Assembly: GCA_022650895.1 (NCBI GenBank)
Contig: JALCQC010000007.1
Coordinates: 42,513 to 106,512 of the forward strand
Length of the DNA stretch: 64,000 nt
Source: Bifidobacteriaceae bacterium
GTDB lineage: Bacteria; Actinomycetota; Actinomycetes; Actinomycetales; Bifidobacteriaceae
Direction: 5' to 3'
The number at the start of each line of letters is the position of its first letter. Within the stretch, counting starts at the first letter, position 1. Below, in pieces: positions 9,338 to 18,310 of this stretch. The position numbers were made by a program, and so were the translations under genes. The notes beneath the pieces are model-generated. The model made no database searches. It was given only the letters and a program-made list of their open reading frames with translations, and was not told the origin of the DNA.

Positions 9338-10306
9338 TTATGCAGCGACCTGCCCCGACATCAGCGAAATGACCAACTGCTCAACAGTCGGAATCGTCGT
9401 GATGGCATCCACGCCGTTGTTGACGCTGATGATGCCACGCTCCAGATCTCCAAGAAGCATCCCAGAACGCAAGCCACCGTCGATGCTTATCTCATGGTCC
9501 AACCCGGCATCGTGCGTGGCCGCGTAACGCTGCGCATACTTGTCTGCCGCAGGCGTTGAGAGGGATCGCTGAGAAGCTGAAATTCGGCGGACATCGGCGA
9601 AAGTCGCACGCACTACCGCCTGCTTGGCCGCATCTACCATCGGCGACTCCTCGGTCGCAAGGAAACGACTGCCCACGTAGACACCCTGCGCGCCAAAGGA
9701 AAAGGCCGCGTTCACACCCCGCGCATCATTGATACCACCAGCGGCCAGCATTGGCAGTGAGACGGCATCGACCATTGCCGGAACAACGGTAAACGTCCCA
9801 TAGTCCTGACGGGGAAGGATGCCTCCCTCTTCACTTCCGGTGGCCACCAGAAGGTCTGCACCGAAACGCTCAGCATCTTGCATCTGTTCGACGCTCGGGG
9901 TCAAAGGGCGGAACACCAGCGTGCCGTCATGGGCCTTGATATCGTCAAACAGCTCCTCGTGAGGCGTGCCGACAACGACGAAGTGCGTCACTTTCTCCTC
10001 ATACGCCATTTTCAACAGTTCGGCGGTAAACGCATTGTCGCGCACACGCTTGCCAGACGACGGAGAAAAGACGTTCAGCCCGAAGGGCCGATCACTCAGC
10101 GAGCGTATCTGGCGGATTTCCCTCCGCATGCGCTCGGCCGTCTCAACCGGATCGGCAGTGACGGTCGTCTGGCCGGCATTCGGCCCCAGCACGCCCAATC
10201 CACCAGCATTACCGACCGCGGAAACCAGCGTGGCATTTGTCAGCCACGACATTGGCGCCTGGATCAATGGATATTTCGTTTGCAGGATTTCTGTCACTGA
10301 TTTCAA
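9338..10306 (-). CDS. Nitronate monooxygenase / FabK-like flavin enzyme lacking the GGH histidine
   Basis: A 322-residue FMN-binding TIM-barrel protein of the nitronate monooxygenase/2-nitropropane dioxygenase family. It has the N-terminal PLIQAPMSWLTNATLVSAV, the glycine-rich NAGGLGVLGPNAG loop and the phosphate-binding AAGGINDARGVNAA and GVYVGSRFLATEES. At the place where nitronate monooxygenases and FabK carry GGH(R/I)G, this protein reads TGSEEGGILPRQ, so the catalytic histidine is missing and the reaction is uncertain. The start chosen is a TTG (MKSVTEILQTKYPLI) after AAGGACACGTC; a longer frame to 10381 has no family match. No partner gene is evident. It probably forms an accessory pair with the upstream glycosidase gene on the same strand. 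Confidence 0.8.
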   Translation of the reverse strand: MKSVTEILQTKYPLIQAPMSWLTNATLVSAVGNAGGLGVLGPNAGQTTVTADPVETAERMRREIRQIRSLSDRPFGLNVFSPSSGKRVRDNAFTAELLKMAYEEKVTHFVVVGTPHEELFDDIKAHDGTLVFRPLTPSVEQMQDAERFGADLLVATGSEEGGILPRQDYGTFTVVPAMVDAVSLPMLAAGGINDARGVNAAFSFGAQGVYVGSRFLATEESPMVDAAKQAVVRATFADVRRISASQRSLSTPAADKYAQRYAATHDAGLDHEISIDGGLRSGMLLGDLERGIISVNNGVDAITTIPTVEQLVISLMSGQVAA

Positions 10307-10445
10307 AAGACGTGTCCTTACCGATGATGCACACAGCACGATGAGTGGGATTGCAGTGTGCACCGGGCAGCGTGGGTACATTGAACGCGTTTGGCCTCAC
10401 GGGTACATCCTGCAATATGAACTCGGTTAGAGTAAGGCCGCTCGA

Positions 10446-10485
10446 GCCCTCTACGCACCCATTTTTCTTTGATGGCGTAGAGGGC
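10446..10485. repeat. Perfect 11-bp stem-loop without a T-run
   Basis: GCCCTCTACGC and GCGTAGAGGGC are perfectly complementary across an 18-base loop. It lies between the 3' end of the GH3 gene and the start of the nitronate-monooxygenase-like gene. No oligo-T follows on either strand, so it is either a factor-dependent 3' end, a processing or stabilising hairpin, or a protein-binding dyad. Confidence 0.55.
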
Positions 10486-10583
10486 AAGACGTGGACGTGG
10501 CGCGCCTCACACCAATGCCTTCCCTTCCTTGCTCAGAGGGCTCAGCCGGCGAGACCTGAGAGCCTCACCGTTTTCTACGGCGC

Positions 10584-12857
10584 TCACTCCTTTTCTGCAG
10601 CACTCACGGCGAAGGGGGCGACCAACAGATCCTCATCACGCGAGGACGTACCCACCAACAGCTCGAAGTCACCTGGCTCCACAACTCTTTGCGCCTCGGC
10701 ATTCACGATGCTGAACTCGCGAACCGCCACCTCTAGATCAACGGTCTTCGTCTCACCCGGAGCGATGTCAACCTGCTTATAGGCCTTCAGCTCCTTGTCC
10801 ACCCAGCTCACCGACGTGACGAGATCGCGAACGTAGACCTGCACAGTCTCCCGCGAGGGACGCGATCCCTCATTGTGCAGGGTCACGCGAGCATGGAGCG
10901 TCTGCTCGACCGAATACTCGGAGCGGTCCAGCTGCAGACCGGAGTAGTCCACTCTCGTGTACGAGAGCCCCTGTCCGAAGACGAAAGCCGGTTCCTGGGT
11001 GAGATCGGCGTAACGGTCTCCGTGCTGACCACGAATCTGGTTGTAATACACCGGCTGCTGGCCGACGTGACGCGCAAATGAAATCGGCAGGCGTCCCGAG
11101 GGCTCGATGGCGCCCGTCATGATCTCGGCGATGGCCCGGCCGCCCTGCATTCCGGGATTTCCCACCCACAGGATGGCAGATGCCTTCTCGGCGGAAGGCG
11201 GCAGCACAAGTGGTTTCGACGCCATCATGACAATGACAAAAGGCTTTCCTGTCTTCTCGTGAACCTCGGCGACGGCATCGATGAGCGCATTCTGGGCGCC
11301 GAAGAGATTCAGCGTTGCCGTGGAACGTCCCTCTCCGATCAGCTCGATGTGGTCCCCGACCACGAGCACGGAGACATCCGCGGACTCGGCATTGTTTACG
11401 GCAGCACCCAACAGCTCAGCATCCACCGGAGCCGGCGAGGCGATCTTCGGCCGCGGCTGACCATCGGGGAAGGTCTCCCCCTTCGGGTTCGCGACAAGAT
11501 TGAGGATATCCGCGCCGCGTGAATAAGTAACCTGCCATTCGTCGGGAACCTGTGAGCGCAGACCGTCGAGAACGGTAATGATCTTCTCCCTCGGCTGCCC
11601 CTTGATCCACGGAGCCTGGCCGGAGCCGCCGGCCCAATCTCCCAGCTGTGTCTGAGCATCGTCGGCGAGTGGCCCGAGAACGGCAATAGTACGTGTATCC
11701 TCATCCTTCATCAGAGGCAGCGCTCCGTCATTCTTCAGAAGGACCACGGAACGCCGTGCAATCTCAAGGTTGATGGCCGTGTGTTCCTCGGCACCCATGA
11801 CCGAGGAAACGGCATCTGGCTCAGGAAGACGAGGATTCTCAAAGAGGCCGAAACGGAATTTGAGTAGCAGAACGCGGCGCACGGCGGCATCGAGAACGGA
11901 TTCGGACACCAACCCCTTCTCCAGCGCCTCTGCAGCGCCCGTGTAGAAGTTCGGAGTGGTCATCACCAGATCGTTGCCGGCGTTGAGTGCAGCTGCAGCG
12001 GCGTGTGCGTAGTCCGGCTGGACTTTCTGTTCCCATACCGTGCGCCCGACGTTGTCCCAATCAGTGATGAGAGTGCCCTGATAACCCCACTCACCGCGCA
12101 GCACATCGTTGAGAAGCCATTTGTTGAGAGTGATCGGCGTCCCATCGATAGACTGATAGCCCAGCATAAAGGTCGCCACACCCTCGCGAGCGACGCGTTC
12201 GAAGGGCGGCAGGAACCACGAAGCAAGTTTGCGGTGCGTCATGTCCGCCTCGGAGGCGTCACGGCCTCCCTGAGTTTCGGAGTAGCCAGCAAAATGCTTG
12301 GCAGTCGCAAGAATCGCCGTCGGATCCTTCAGTCCCTTGCCTTGATACCCGCGAACCATGGCCGAGGCATACTCGCCGATGAGGAAGGGGTCTTCGCCGA
12401 AGGTTTCGTCAATTCTGCCCCACCGCAAGTCTCGGGCGATGCAGAGCACCGGTGAAAAGGTCCAGTGGATGCCCGTCGGAGCTGCCTCGCGTGCGGTGAC
12501 ACGTGCCGCCTTCTCCAGCAGTTCTGGGTTCCATGTGGCCGCCATGGTCAGCTGCGTGGGGAAAATGGTCGCCCCTGGCCAGAAGGAATAGCCGTGGATC
12601 AGGTCGTCTCCCACCAGAAGTGGAATCCTCAACCGGGTCTGCTTCACGTACTCCGCTGCCTGAAGGAGATCTTCGGGAGAGGTGTGAAGTATCGAACCGA
12701 CATGCCTGTCCACGATGTCGGATCTAAGGTTCTCCCCCGCTTCCAGTTGCATCAGTTGTCCGATTTTTTCCTCGCGTGTCATCAGCGACAACAGATCACC
12801 GGCCCGCTCCTCATCGCTGAGATCGGGATTGAGATAATCATGCTCATACTGTGTCAT
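10584..12857 (-). CDS. Glycoside hydrolase family 3 beta-glucosidase/xylosidase (BglX-like), intracellular
   Basis: A 757-residue GH3 enzyme in three parts. The N-terminal TIM barrel runs to about residue 330, with the nucleophile Asp266 in TLITDWDN. The alpha/beta sandwich carries the likely acid/base Glu509 in GEGRSTATL. A C-terminal Fn3-like domain follows (TLHNEGSRPSRETVQVYV). There is no signal peptide, so it should cleave imported oligosaccharides, typically aryl- or alkyl-beta-glucosides or xylosides; the exact sugar cannot be read. The start is the ATG of MTQYEHDYL after AAGAGGG; a longer frame to 12998 runs into the promoter region. No transporter or regulator is adjacent, which is unusual for sugar-use genes in this group. 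Confidence 0.9.
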   Translation of the reverse strand: MTQYEHDYLNPDLSDEERAGDLLSLMTREEKIGQLMQLEAGENLRSDIVDRHVGSILHTSPEDLLQAAEYVKQTRLRIPLLVGDDLIHGYSFWPGATIFPTQLTMAATWNPELLEKAARVTAREAAPTGIHWTFSPVLCIARDLRWGRIDETFGEDPFLIGEYASAMVRGYQGKGLKDPTAILATAKHFAGYSETQGGRDASEADMTHRKLASWFLPPFERVAREGVATFMLGYQSIDGTPITLNKWLLNDVLRGEWGYQGTLITDWDNVGRTVWEQKVQPDYAHAAAAALNAGNDLVMTTPNFYTGAAEALEKGLVSESVLDAAVRRVLLLKFRFGLFENPRLPEPDAVSSVMGAEEHTAINLEIARRSVVLLKNDGALPLMKDEDTRTIAVLGPLADDAQTQLGDWAGGSGQAPWIKGQPREKIITVLDGLRSQVPDEWQVTYSRGADILNLVANPKGETFPDGQPRPKIASPAPVDAELLGAAVNNAESADVSVLVVGDHIELIGEGRSTATLNLFGAQNALIDAVAEVHEKTGKPFVIVMMASKPLVLPPSAEKASAILWVGNPGMQGGRAIAEIMTGAIEPSGRLPISFARHVGQQPVYYNQIRGQHGDRYADLTQEPAFVFGQGLSYTRVDYSGLQLDRSEYSVEQTLHARVTLHNEGSRPSRETVQVYVRDLVTSVSWVDKELKAYKQVDIAPGETKTVDLEVAVREFSIVNAEAQRVVEPGDFELLVGTSSRDEDLLVAPFAVSAAEKE

Positions 12858-13010
12858 TACAGCCCTCTTATTCTCGCACTTCTCGTACTGTCGTTGGCTC
12901 TCCACCGGAGGCGGCATCCGCGGCGCCACCGGTCCTTTTCTCACTACCGAGAGTATGACTTTTACTGTAGCGAACAAGCACAACAAAGATGCATACACAA
13001 AAGAGGTTTT

Positions 13011-13030
13011 CCACGCACTGACAGGCGTGG
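13011..13030 (-). terminator. Possible gmk terminator
   Basis: CCACGC / GCGTGG with an 8-base loop, about 75 bases past the gmk stop. On the minus strand it is followed by AAAACCTCTTTTG, so the T-run is displaced by some 7 bases. It is a weak candidate. A TTGTTC-16-TACTCT promoter-like pair for the GH3 gene lies just beyond it. Confidence 0.4.
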
Positions 13031-13103
13031 CACTGGCAACTGCGGCACCGGTAACTTCAGACCGATGAAAGGCAGGACAGCGAAGGATAGAACAAAGAAG
13101 AAC

Positions 13104-13769
13104 TCACGTCTCGGAATATTCCTTATCGATGACCTTCCACAATTGGTCCGCCGCGTTTTCCACGGTGTCATTGACGATCACGACGTCGAATTCCTTCTCC
13201 GCCGCCAACTCGATCTTGGCGGTCTCAAGACGCTTACGGCGCTCCTCATCGTTTTCGGTGCCTCGGGAGGCGAGCCGTGTCACCAAGTCCTCGAAGCTCG
13301 GAGGTGCCAGAAACACCGACAGCACTTCGAGTCCGAGCTCCGCCGCACGCTGCTTCACCCTACGTGCACCTTGGAGATCGATTTCGAGAATGGTCGGCAC
13401 CCCCTTTTCAAGGTGGTCAAGAACCGGCTGCAGAGGCGTTCCGTAATGTGCCATGTTGTGCACCAGAGCAGTTTCTAGGAATTTTCCTTCGCGCTGCATG
13501 GTGGCGAATTCGTCCTCAGTGACGAAGAGATAGTTCTTTCCGTCGATCTCACCGGGCCGCGGCTCACGCGTCGTCGCCGAAACCGATACCCAGATTTCAG
13601 GGTGTTGGGCGAGAAGAGTCGCCTCCACCGTTCCCTTTCCGACAGCGGTGGGTCCCGTCAACACAATGAGGCGTCGCTGTCGTTGAAGCGCCGACGATGT
13701 GGCGGAAGTTGCGGAGGCGCTCAGTTCCTCGGAATTGCTCATGCCCATATCTTTCTTAACCTTCTTCAT
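13104..13769 (-). CDS. gmk: Guanylate kinase
   Basis: Phosphorylates GMP to GDP. The 221-residue protein has the P-loop LTGPTAVGKGTVEA, the GMP-binding stretch TTREPRPGEIDGKNYLFV and EIDLQGARRVKQ. Compared with typical enzymes of about 190-205 residues it has a Ser/Thr/Ala-rich N-terminal extension of some 30 residues. The true start is uncertain: MKKVKKDMGMS has two further ATG codons within ten codons, and AAGAAGG would serve the second. It lies 56 bases after the pyrF-family gene. Actinobacteria such as Mycobacterium have mihF in this gap and rpoZ right after gmk; neither arrangement is kept here. Confidence 0.93.
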   Translation of the reverse strand: MKKVKKDMGMSNSEELSASATSATSSALQRQRRLIVLTGPTAVGKGTVEATLLAQHPEIWVSVSATTREPRPGEIDGKNYLFVTEDEFATMQREGKFLETALVHNMAHYGTPLQPVLDHLEKGVPTILEIDLQGARRVKQRAAELGLEVLSVFLAPPSFEDLVTRLASRGTENDEERRKRLETAKIELAAEKEFDVVIVNDTVENAADQLWKVIDKEYSET

Positions 13770-13825
13770 ACTTCATGCAGAGACGCTGTTGGCCCAGTAT
13801 TGTCCTGGTGTTGGTCCGGTGTTGT

Positions 13826-14791
13826 CTAATGTTCGACGGGTGATTCACTGCCGGACACCACAGAGCGGACCTCGTTCTGGGTTGATTCTATCGTGTCATG
13901 GAGTGCCTTCAGGTCCGGCCCCGCCGTGCTCAGCGAGTGCGACACACTCACAACCACGGTTCCGTCATGGGCAGTGTGGCCGGTGTCATCTTTCCCATGC
14001 CCGAGCAGCGAGGCAAGACTCTTCGCCCGATCTCCGTCCCATTCGTAACTGGAGGAGAGGATGGGGCCATTGTAGGAGGTCAGCGGAAAATGTGAAACCT
14101 CTTCATACATCTGGGCGTCCACGGCAGTTCCGATGGAAAGACCGATGGAGCCAATGCCTTCCTCGACGCCCTTCTCCATGAGAGTGGTGTCATTAAAACG
14201 GGCCGCCTCACGAATGATGCCTTCCGCCACAGTCTCCCCTGCATGGACGCCCGACTGACGCACTGCCGAATGGAGATGAACGGCACTCGGAGAGACACCG
14301 ATGGAGGCGATGAAGACACCGCGATCACGTTCGACGGCCGCCCTCAGAAAGGGTCTGATCGAATCGAAGCCGAAATATGGCAGGATGGTGACGGCGTCGG
14401 CAGCCAAGGGCGAAGAGTCCTCTAAGTACACATCGATGAAGGAAGCAAGAGACGATGCCGAACCACCGCGCGAAGTGTCGAGAATGGTGACAAAGCCACC
14501 CTTTTTGGCGGCGTACAGAATACGCTCCATCACCGCGATGCCGGGAGAACCGAAACGTTCGAAAAACGCACTGGGAAACTCGACGATGCCCACCTTCCCC
14601 AACGATGCCTGCAGCATGCGCATGGAGAAACGTTCCAGGCTGTCGGGTGACACCTCATATCCCCACGCGGCGAGAATCTCCTCATCAGGATGAATTCCCA
14701 CGCACAGGGGGCCGTAGTGCGCGACCACAGAGCGGAGCCGTTCCCCGAAGGGAATGCCAGCCGCTGTGGTGGTCATGAAATCTTCTGCCAT
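13826..14791 (-). CDS. OMP decarboxylase (PyrF, type 2) homologue with all key active-site residues replaced
   Basis: An intact 321-residue protein with the fold signature of actinobacterial type-2 PyrF (LCVGIHPDEEILAAWG, GIVEFPSAFFERFG, SPLAADAVTILPYFGFDS, VSVSHSLSTAGPD) in the usual place after carB. Compared with the family, the substrate Asp in GID is His34, the first catalytic Lys (VKPQSAFFE) is Glu71, the DxKRGD box reads Asp105-Thr-Ser107-Arg-Gly-Gly110, and the phosphate-binding Arg in SVSR is His285. Decarboxylase activity is therefore not expected. The start used is MAEDFMTT (an ATG five codons downstream is possible); a longer frame to 14854 would begin inside the carB terminator. 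A true PyrF would have to be encoded elsewhere. Confidence 0.85.
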   Translation of the reverse strand: MAEDFMTTTAAGIPFGERLRSVVAHYGPLCVGIHPDEEILAAWGYEVSPDSLERFSMRMLQASLGKVGIVEFPSAFFERFGSPGIAVMERILYAAKKGGFVTILDTSRGGSASSLASFIDVYLEDSSPLAADAVTILPYFGFDSIRPFLRAAVERDRGVFIASIGVSPSAVHLHSAVRQSGVHAGETVAEGIIREAARFNDTTLMEKGVEEGIGSIGLSIGTAVDAQMYEEVSHFPLTSYNGPILSSSYEWDGDRAKSLASLLGHGKDDTGHTAHDGTVVVSVSHSLSTAGPDLKALHDTIESTQNEVRSVVSGSESPVEH

Positions 14792-14823
14792 AGGTCCTGT
14801 CATAGGTCGTGCAAGGGACGAAA

Positions 14824-14850
14824 AACCCGTCGGCAGGCTGTGCCGACGGG
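14824..14850 (-). terminator. Terminator of the carAB transcript
   Basis: A perfect 10-base stem (ACCCGTCGGC / GCCGACGGGT) with a 7-base loop, followed on the minus strand by TTTTCG. It lies 20 bases after the carB stop. The pyrF-family gene starts only about 35-50 bases further on, so that gene needs either read-through or a promoter inside this short gap. Confidence 0.8.
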
Positions 14851-14869
14851 TCAATCGGATCTTGCCTCT

Positions 14870-17800
14870 TTATTCTTCAGTTTTTCTTGTCTCCGCTTCC
14901 TGCTTCTCAAGTGTAAACAATTGCTGGGCGTGCTCCTGAATGCTCAGGATCTGGAAGTCGTTCTTCTTCACGGCTTCGATGGCCAGCAGAGCCGCCGAGA
15001 ACTCGGTGAGGGTGGTGAAAAGCGGGAGATCCGCAGCAATGGTTGCGGACCGGATCGCATAACCATCCGACCGAGAATCACGCGAACTCGGCGTGTTCAC
15101 CACCATATTAATGGTTCCTTCTTCGATGAGCTGAACCACATCCTTCTTCCGTGGCTGTGCCGGCGCTGCGTCAGCTGCCACAGTGCCATTTGATGAGGAG
15201 GCGGCGCTGCCGTTCTCCTCCCCCTCGGTCTGGGTATGCTCTATATCCAGCTTTCCGACGAGTTCGACATCCATGCCGTAGCGGCGCAGGACGGAAGCGG
15301 TGCCCTTGGTGGCCCAGATCTTGAATCCAAGTTCGTGGAGGCGCACGGCAAGCAGAGGCAGATTCCGCTTGTCGGAGTCGTTCACCGAGATGAAGGCGTT
15401 GCCGGACGTCGGCAGACCACCCTCATAGGCAGCCAGCTGACTCTTTGCAAAGGCGTGTGGGAAGTCACGGTCAAAGCCCATCACCTCACCGGTGGAGCGC
15501 ATCTCCGGCCCCAGCTGGATGTCGACGGTTCGACCCACTGGAGTGCGGAACCGCTTGAAGGGAAGAACCGCTTCCTTCACGGCGACGGGCTGCCCCGGGT
15601 GAAGTGTTCCTCCGTCTCCCACGGGAAGGAGCAGGCCGCGGTCACGCTGCTGTTGAACCGTCTCCCCTGCCATGATGCGGGAGGCCGCACGGGCGAGGGA
15701 AACGCCCGTTGCCTTGGAAGCGAAGGGAACCGTGCGGGAGGCACGAGGATTCGCCTCGATGACGTAGAGAGTGTTGGACATGAGCGCGTACTGGACGTTG
15801 ATGAGTCCCCGGACGCCCACGTTCTTGGAGATGGCGTACGTGGCCTTGCGGAGACGTTCGATCTGATCGTCGCTCAGCGTGCTCGGTGGCAGTACGCAGG
15901 CAGCGTCACCGGAATGGACGCCGGCATCCTCCACATGCTCCATTACACCGCCGATGTACAGCTCGTCGCCATCAAACAGCGCGTCCACATCGATCTCAAT
16001 GGCATCGTCAAGGAATTTATCGATCAACAGCGGAGACGCCAAGCGACCCGTCATTGCGGTATCGGCTTCAGCCGCCTTGAGGGCACGGTTCACGTAGGTG
16101 GTCAGCTGCTCGTTGTCGTAGACGATTTCCATGCCACGACCGCCGAGGACGTAGGACGGGCGCACCAGTACGGGATAGCCGATGGAGTGCGCGGCCTCGA
16201 GGGCCTCGTCGAGCGAATGCGCCGTTCCATACTTCGGAGCCAGCAGATGAGATTCCTTCAGCACGTCACCGAAGAGCTCGCGGTTCTCCGCAAGGTCGAT
16301 GGACTCGGGGCTGGTGCCAAGAATCGGCACTCCGGCCTCCTTCAGACGCGCCGCCAAAGACAACGGCGTCTGTCCACCCAGCTGAACGATGACACCCTTG
16401 ACGGGTCCTTGCTTCAGTTCTGCCTCATAGATCTCAAGGACATCCTCAAAGGTGAGCGGCTCGAAATACAGGCGGTCGGAAACATCGTAGTCCGTGGAAA
16501 CCGTCTCCGGGTTGCAGTTGACCATGATGGTGTCATAGTCCTTGCCAAGCTCCTGAACGGCATGGACGCAGGTGTAATCGAATTCGATGCCCTGACCGAT
16601 ACGGTTTGGACCCGAGCCCAGAATGATGACTGCCTCGCGCTTGCGGTGAGTGAGTTCTGACTCGTCCGCGTAGCAGGAGTAGTAATACGGCGTCACGGCG
16701 TCGAACTCTGCGGCGCAGGTATCCACCGTCTTGTAGACCGGACGGAGACCGTAGCCCCAGCGCATCTCACGGATCGCGTCCTCGCCCTTGTCTCCCAACC
16801 CACGCAGATGGGCGATCTGCAAATCGCTCAAGCCTGTTTTCTTGGCCTTCAAAAGCAGTTGTGGCGTCAGACTGGCCGCATCCTTGATGTCGAGTGCCGT
16901 CTGATTGATCTCGGCAAACTGCTCGATGAACCACGGGTCGATCTTGGTGGCGTTGAAAATCTGCTCGTTGGTGGCACCGCCCCACATGGCTCGCTGAATC
17001 TGAAGATAGCGGTATTCCGTGGGCGTGCGCATCTGTGCGAGAAGGCTACGGACCTCTTCCTCATGCGGTTTCTCACCATCCCAGGTGAACTTCATGTCGC
17101 GCTTGTCGATGGAACGCATGGCCTTGCCCAAGGATTCCTGGAAGTTTCCGGCCAACGCCATGGCCTCTCCGACTGACTTCATGGAGGTTGTGAGCGTGGT
17201 GTCGGCACCTGGGAACTTCTCGAAGGCGAAGCGTGGAATCTTGGTCACCACATAATCGATGGTCGGCTCGAAGCTGGCCGGAGTCGACTGCGTGATGTCG
17301 TTGCGGATCTCGTCAAGTGTGTAGCCGAGCGCCAGCTTGGTGGCGATCTTTGCGATCGGGAAGCCGGTGGCCTTCGATGCCAGAGCCGAGGAGCGCGAGA
17401 CGCGCGGATTCATTTCGATGACGATGATGCGTCCGGTGTCGGGATTCACGGCGAACTGAATGTTGCAGCCGCCAGTGTCCACGCCGACACCACGGATGAT
17501 GGCGATGGCGATGTCACGCATACGCTGATACTCGCGGTCGGTCAAGGTGAACAGGGGCGCCACCGTAATGGAATCACCGGTATGGACACCCACCGGATCC
17601 ACGTTTTCAATCGGGCACACCACGACGACGTTGTCCTTTGCGTCGCGCATGAGCTCAAGCTCGTATTCCTTCCAACCCTCGATGCCCTCTTCGACGAGGA
17701 CTTCGGACGTCGGGGAATAGTGCAGTCCCGCCCCGGCGATGCGCTGAAGTTCGGCCTCGTCGTGTGCAATGCCAGAACCGAGACCTCCCATGGTAAAGCT

Positions 17801-18310
17801 GGGGCGTACGACGACGGGGAAACCGAGTTCGGCGACTGCTGCCTTCACTTCCTCCATAGTGTGCGCGATGAGAGAGCGCGCGGACTCGCCACCCGCCTTC
17901 TCCACGACCTTCTTGAACTGTTCGCGGTCCTCGCCACGATCGATGGCCTCAAGGCTCGCACCGATGAGTTCGACGTTGTACTTCTTGAGCACGCCCGCCG
18001 CGCCGAGAGCTTCGGCGGCGTTGAGAGCGGTCTGACCTCCCAGAGTCGGAAGGAGCGCATCGGGACGTTCCTTGGCGATGATCCGTTCGAGGATGGGAAC
18101 GGCAATCGGCTCAATATACGTTGCGTCCGCAACTTCGGGATCGGTCATGATGGTGGCGGGGTTGGAATTCACCAGGATGACGCGAACGCCCTCCTCCTGA
18201 AGAACTCGGCACGCCTGCGTCCCCGAATAGTCAAACTCGGCCGCCTGCCCGATCACGATGGGGCCGGAGCCAATCACCATGACGGACTTGATGTCGGAAC
18301 GCTTAGGCAT
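14870..18310 (-). CDS. carB: Carbamoyl-phosphate synthase, large subunit
   Basis: The ATP-dependent synthetase half of carbamoyl-phosphate synthase, feeding arginine and pyrimidine synthesis. The 1146-residue protein has two ATP-grasp halves (N-terminal [21 protein letters not shown]; second half [19 protein letters not shown]) and a C-terminal MGS-like allosteric domain ([18 protein letters not shown]). Between the MGS strands there is a low-complexity insert of about 30 residues ([14 protein letters not shown] and on to AQPRKK). The ATG of [10 protein letters not shown] follows GGAG and overlaps the 3' end of carA by 8 bases, so the two subunits are translationally coupled. Confidence 0.97.
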   Translation of the reverse strand: MPKRSDIKSVMVIGSGPIVIGQAAEFDYSGTQACRVLQEEGVRVILVNSNPATIMTDPEVADATYIEPIAVPILERIIAKERPDALLPTLGGQTALNAAEALGAAGVLKKYNVELIGASLEAIDRGEDREQFKKVVEKAGGESARSLIAHTMEEVKAAVAELGFPVVVRPSFTMGGLGSGIAHDEAELQRIAGAGLHYSPTSEVLVEEGIEGWKEYELELMRDAKDNVVVVCPIENVDPVGVHTGDSITVAPLFTLTDREYQRMRDIAIAIIRGVGVDTGGCNIQFAVNPDTGRIIVIEMNPRVSRSSALASKATGFPIAKIATKLALGYTLDEIRNDITQSTPASFEPTIDYVVTKIPRFAFEKFPGADTTLTTSMKSVGEAMALAGNFQESLGKAMRSIDKRDMKFTWDGEKPHEEEVRSLLAQMRTPTEYRYLQIQRAMWGGATNEQIFNATKIDPWFIEQFAEINQTALDIKDAASLTPQLLLKAKKTGLSDLQIAHLRGLGDKGEDAIREMRWGYGLRPVYKTVDTCAAEFDAVTPYYYSCYADESELTHRKREAVIILGSGPNRIGQGIEFDYTCVHAVQELGKDYDTIMVNCNPETVSTDYDVSDRLYFEPLTFEDVLEIYEAELKQGPVKGVIVQLGGQTPLSLAARLKEAGVPILGTSPESIDLAENRELFGDVLKESHLLAPKYGTAHSLDEALEAAHSIGYPVLVRPSYVLGGRGMEIVYDNEQLTTYVNRALKAAEADTAMTGRLASPLLIDKFLDDAIEIDVDALFDGDELYIGGVMEHVEDAGVHSGDAACVLPPSTLSDDQIERLRKATYAISKNVGVRGLINVQYALMSNTLYVIEANPRASRTVPFASKATGVSLARAASRIMAGETVQQQRDRGLLLPVGDGGTLHPGQPVAVKEAVLPFKRFRTPVGRTVDIQLGPEMRSTGEVMGFDRDFPHAFAKSQLAAYEGGLPTSGNAFISVNDSDKRNLPLLAVRLHELGFKIWATKGTASVLRRYGMDVELVGKLDIEHTQTEGEENGSAASSSNGTVAADAAPAQPRKKDVVQLIEEGTINMVVNTPSSRDSRSDGYAIRSATIAADLPLFTTLTEFSAALLAIEAVKKNDFQILSIQEHAQQLFTLEKQEAETRKTEE

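Noticed and set aside
13826..14854. pyrF-like gene as a frameshifted pseudogene
   Set aside because: The frame is intact over its full family length, and the substitutions are confined to diagnostic positions, so decay by frameshift does not explain it.
15236..16660. Plus-strand open frame of 474 codons opposite carB
   Set aside because: Shadow of carB. No ribosome site or motif.
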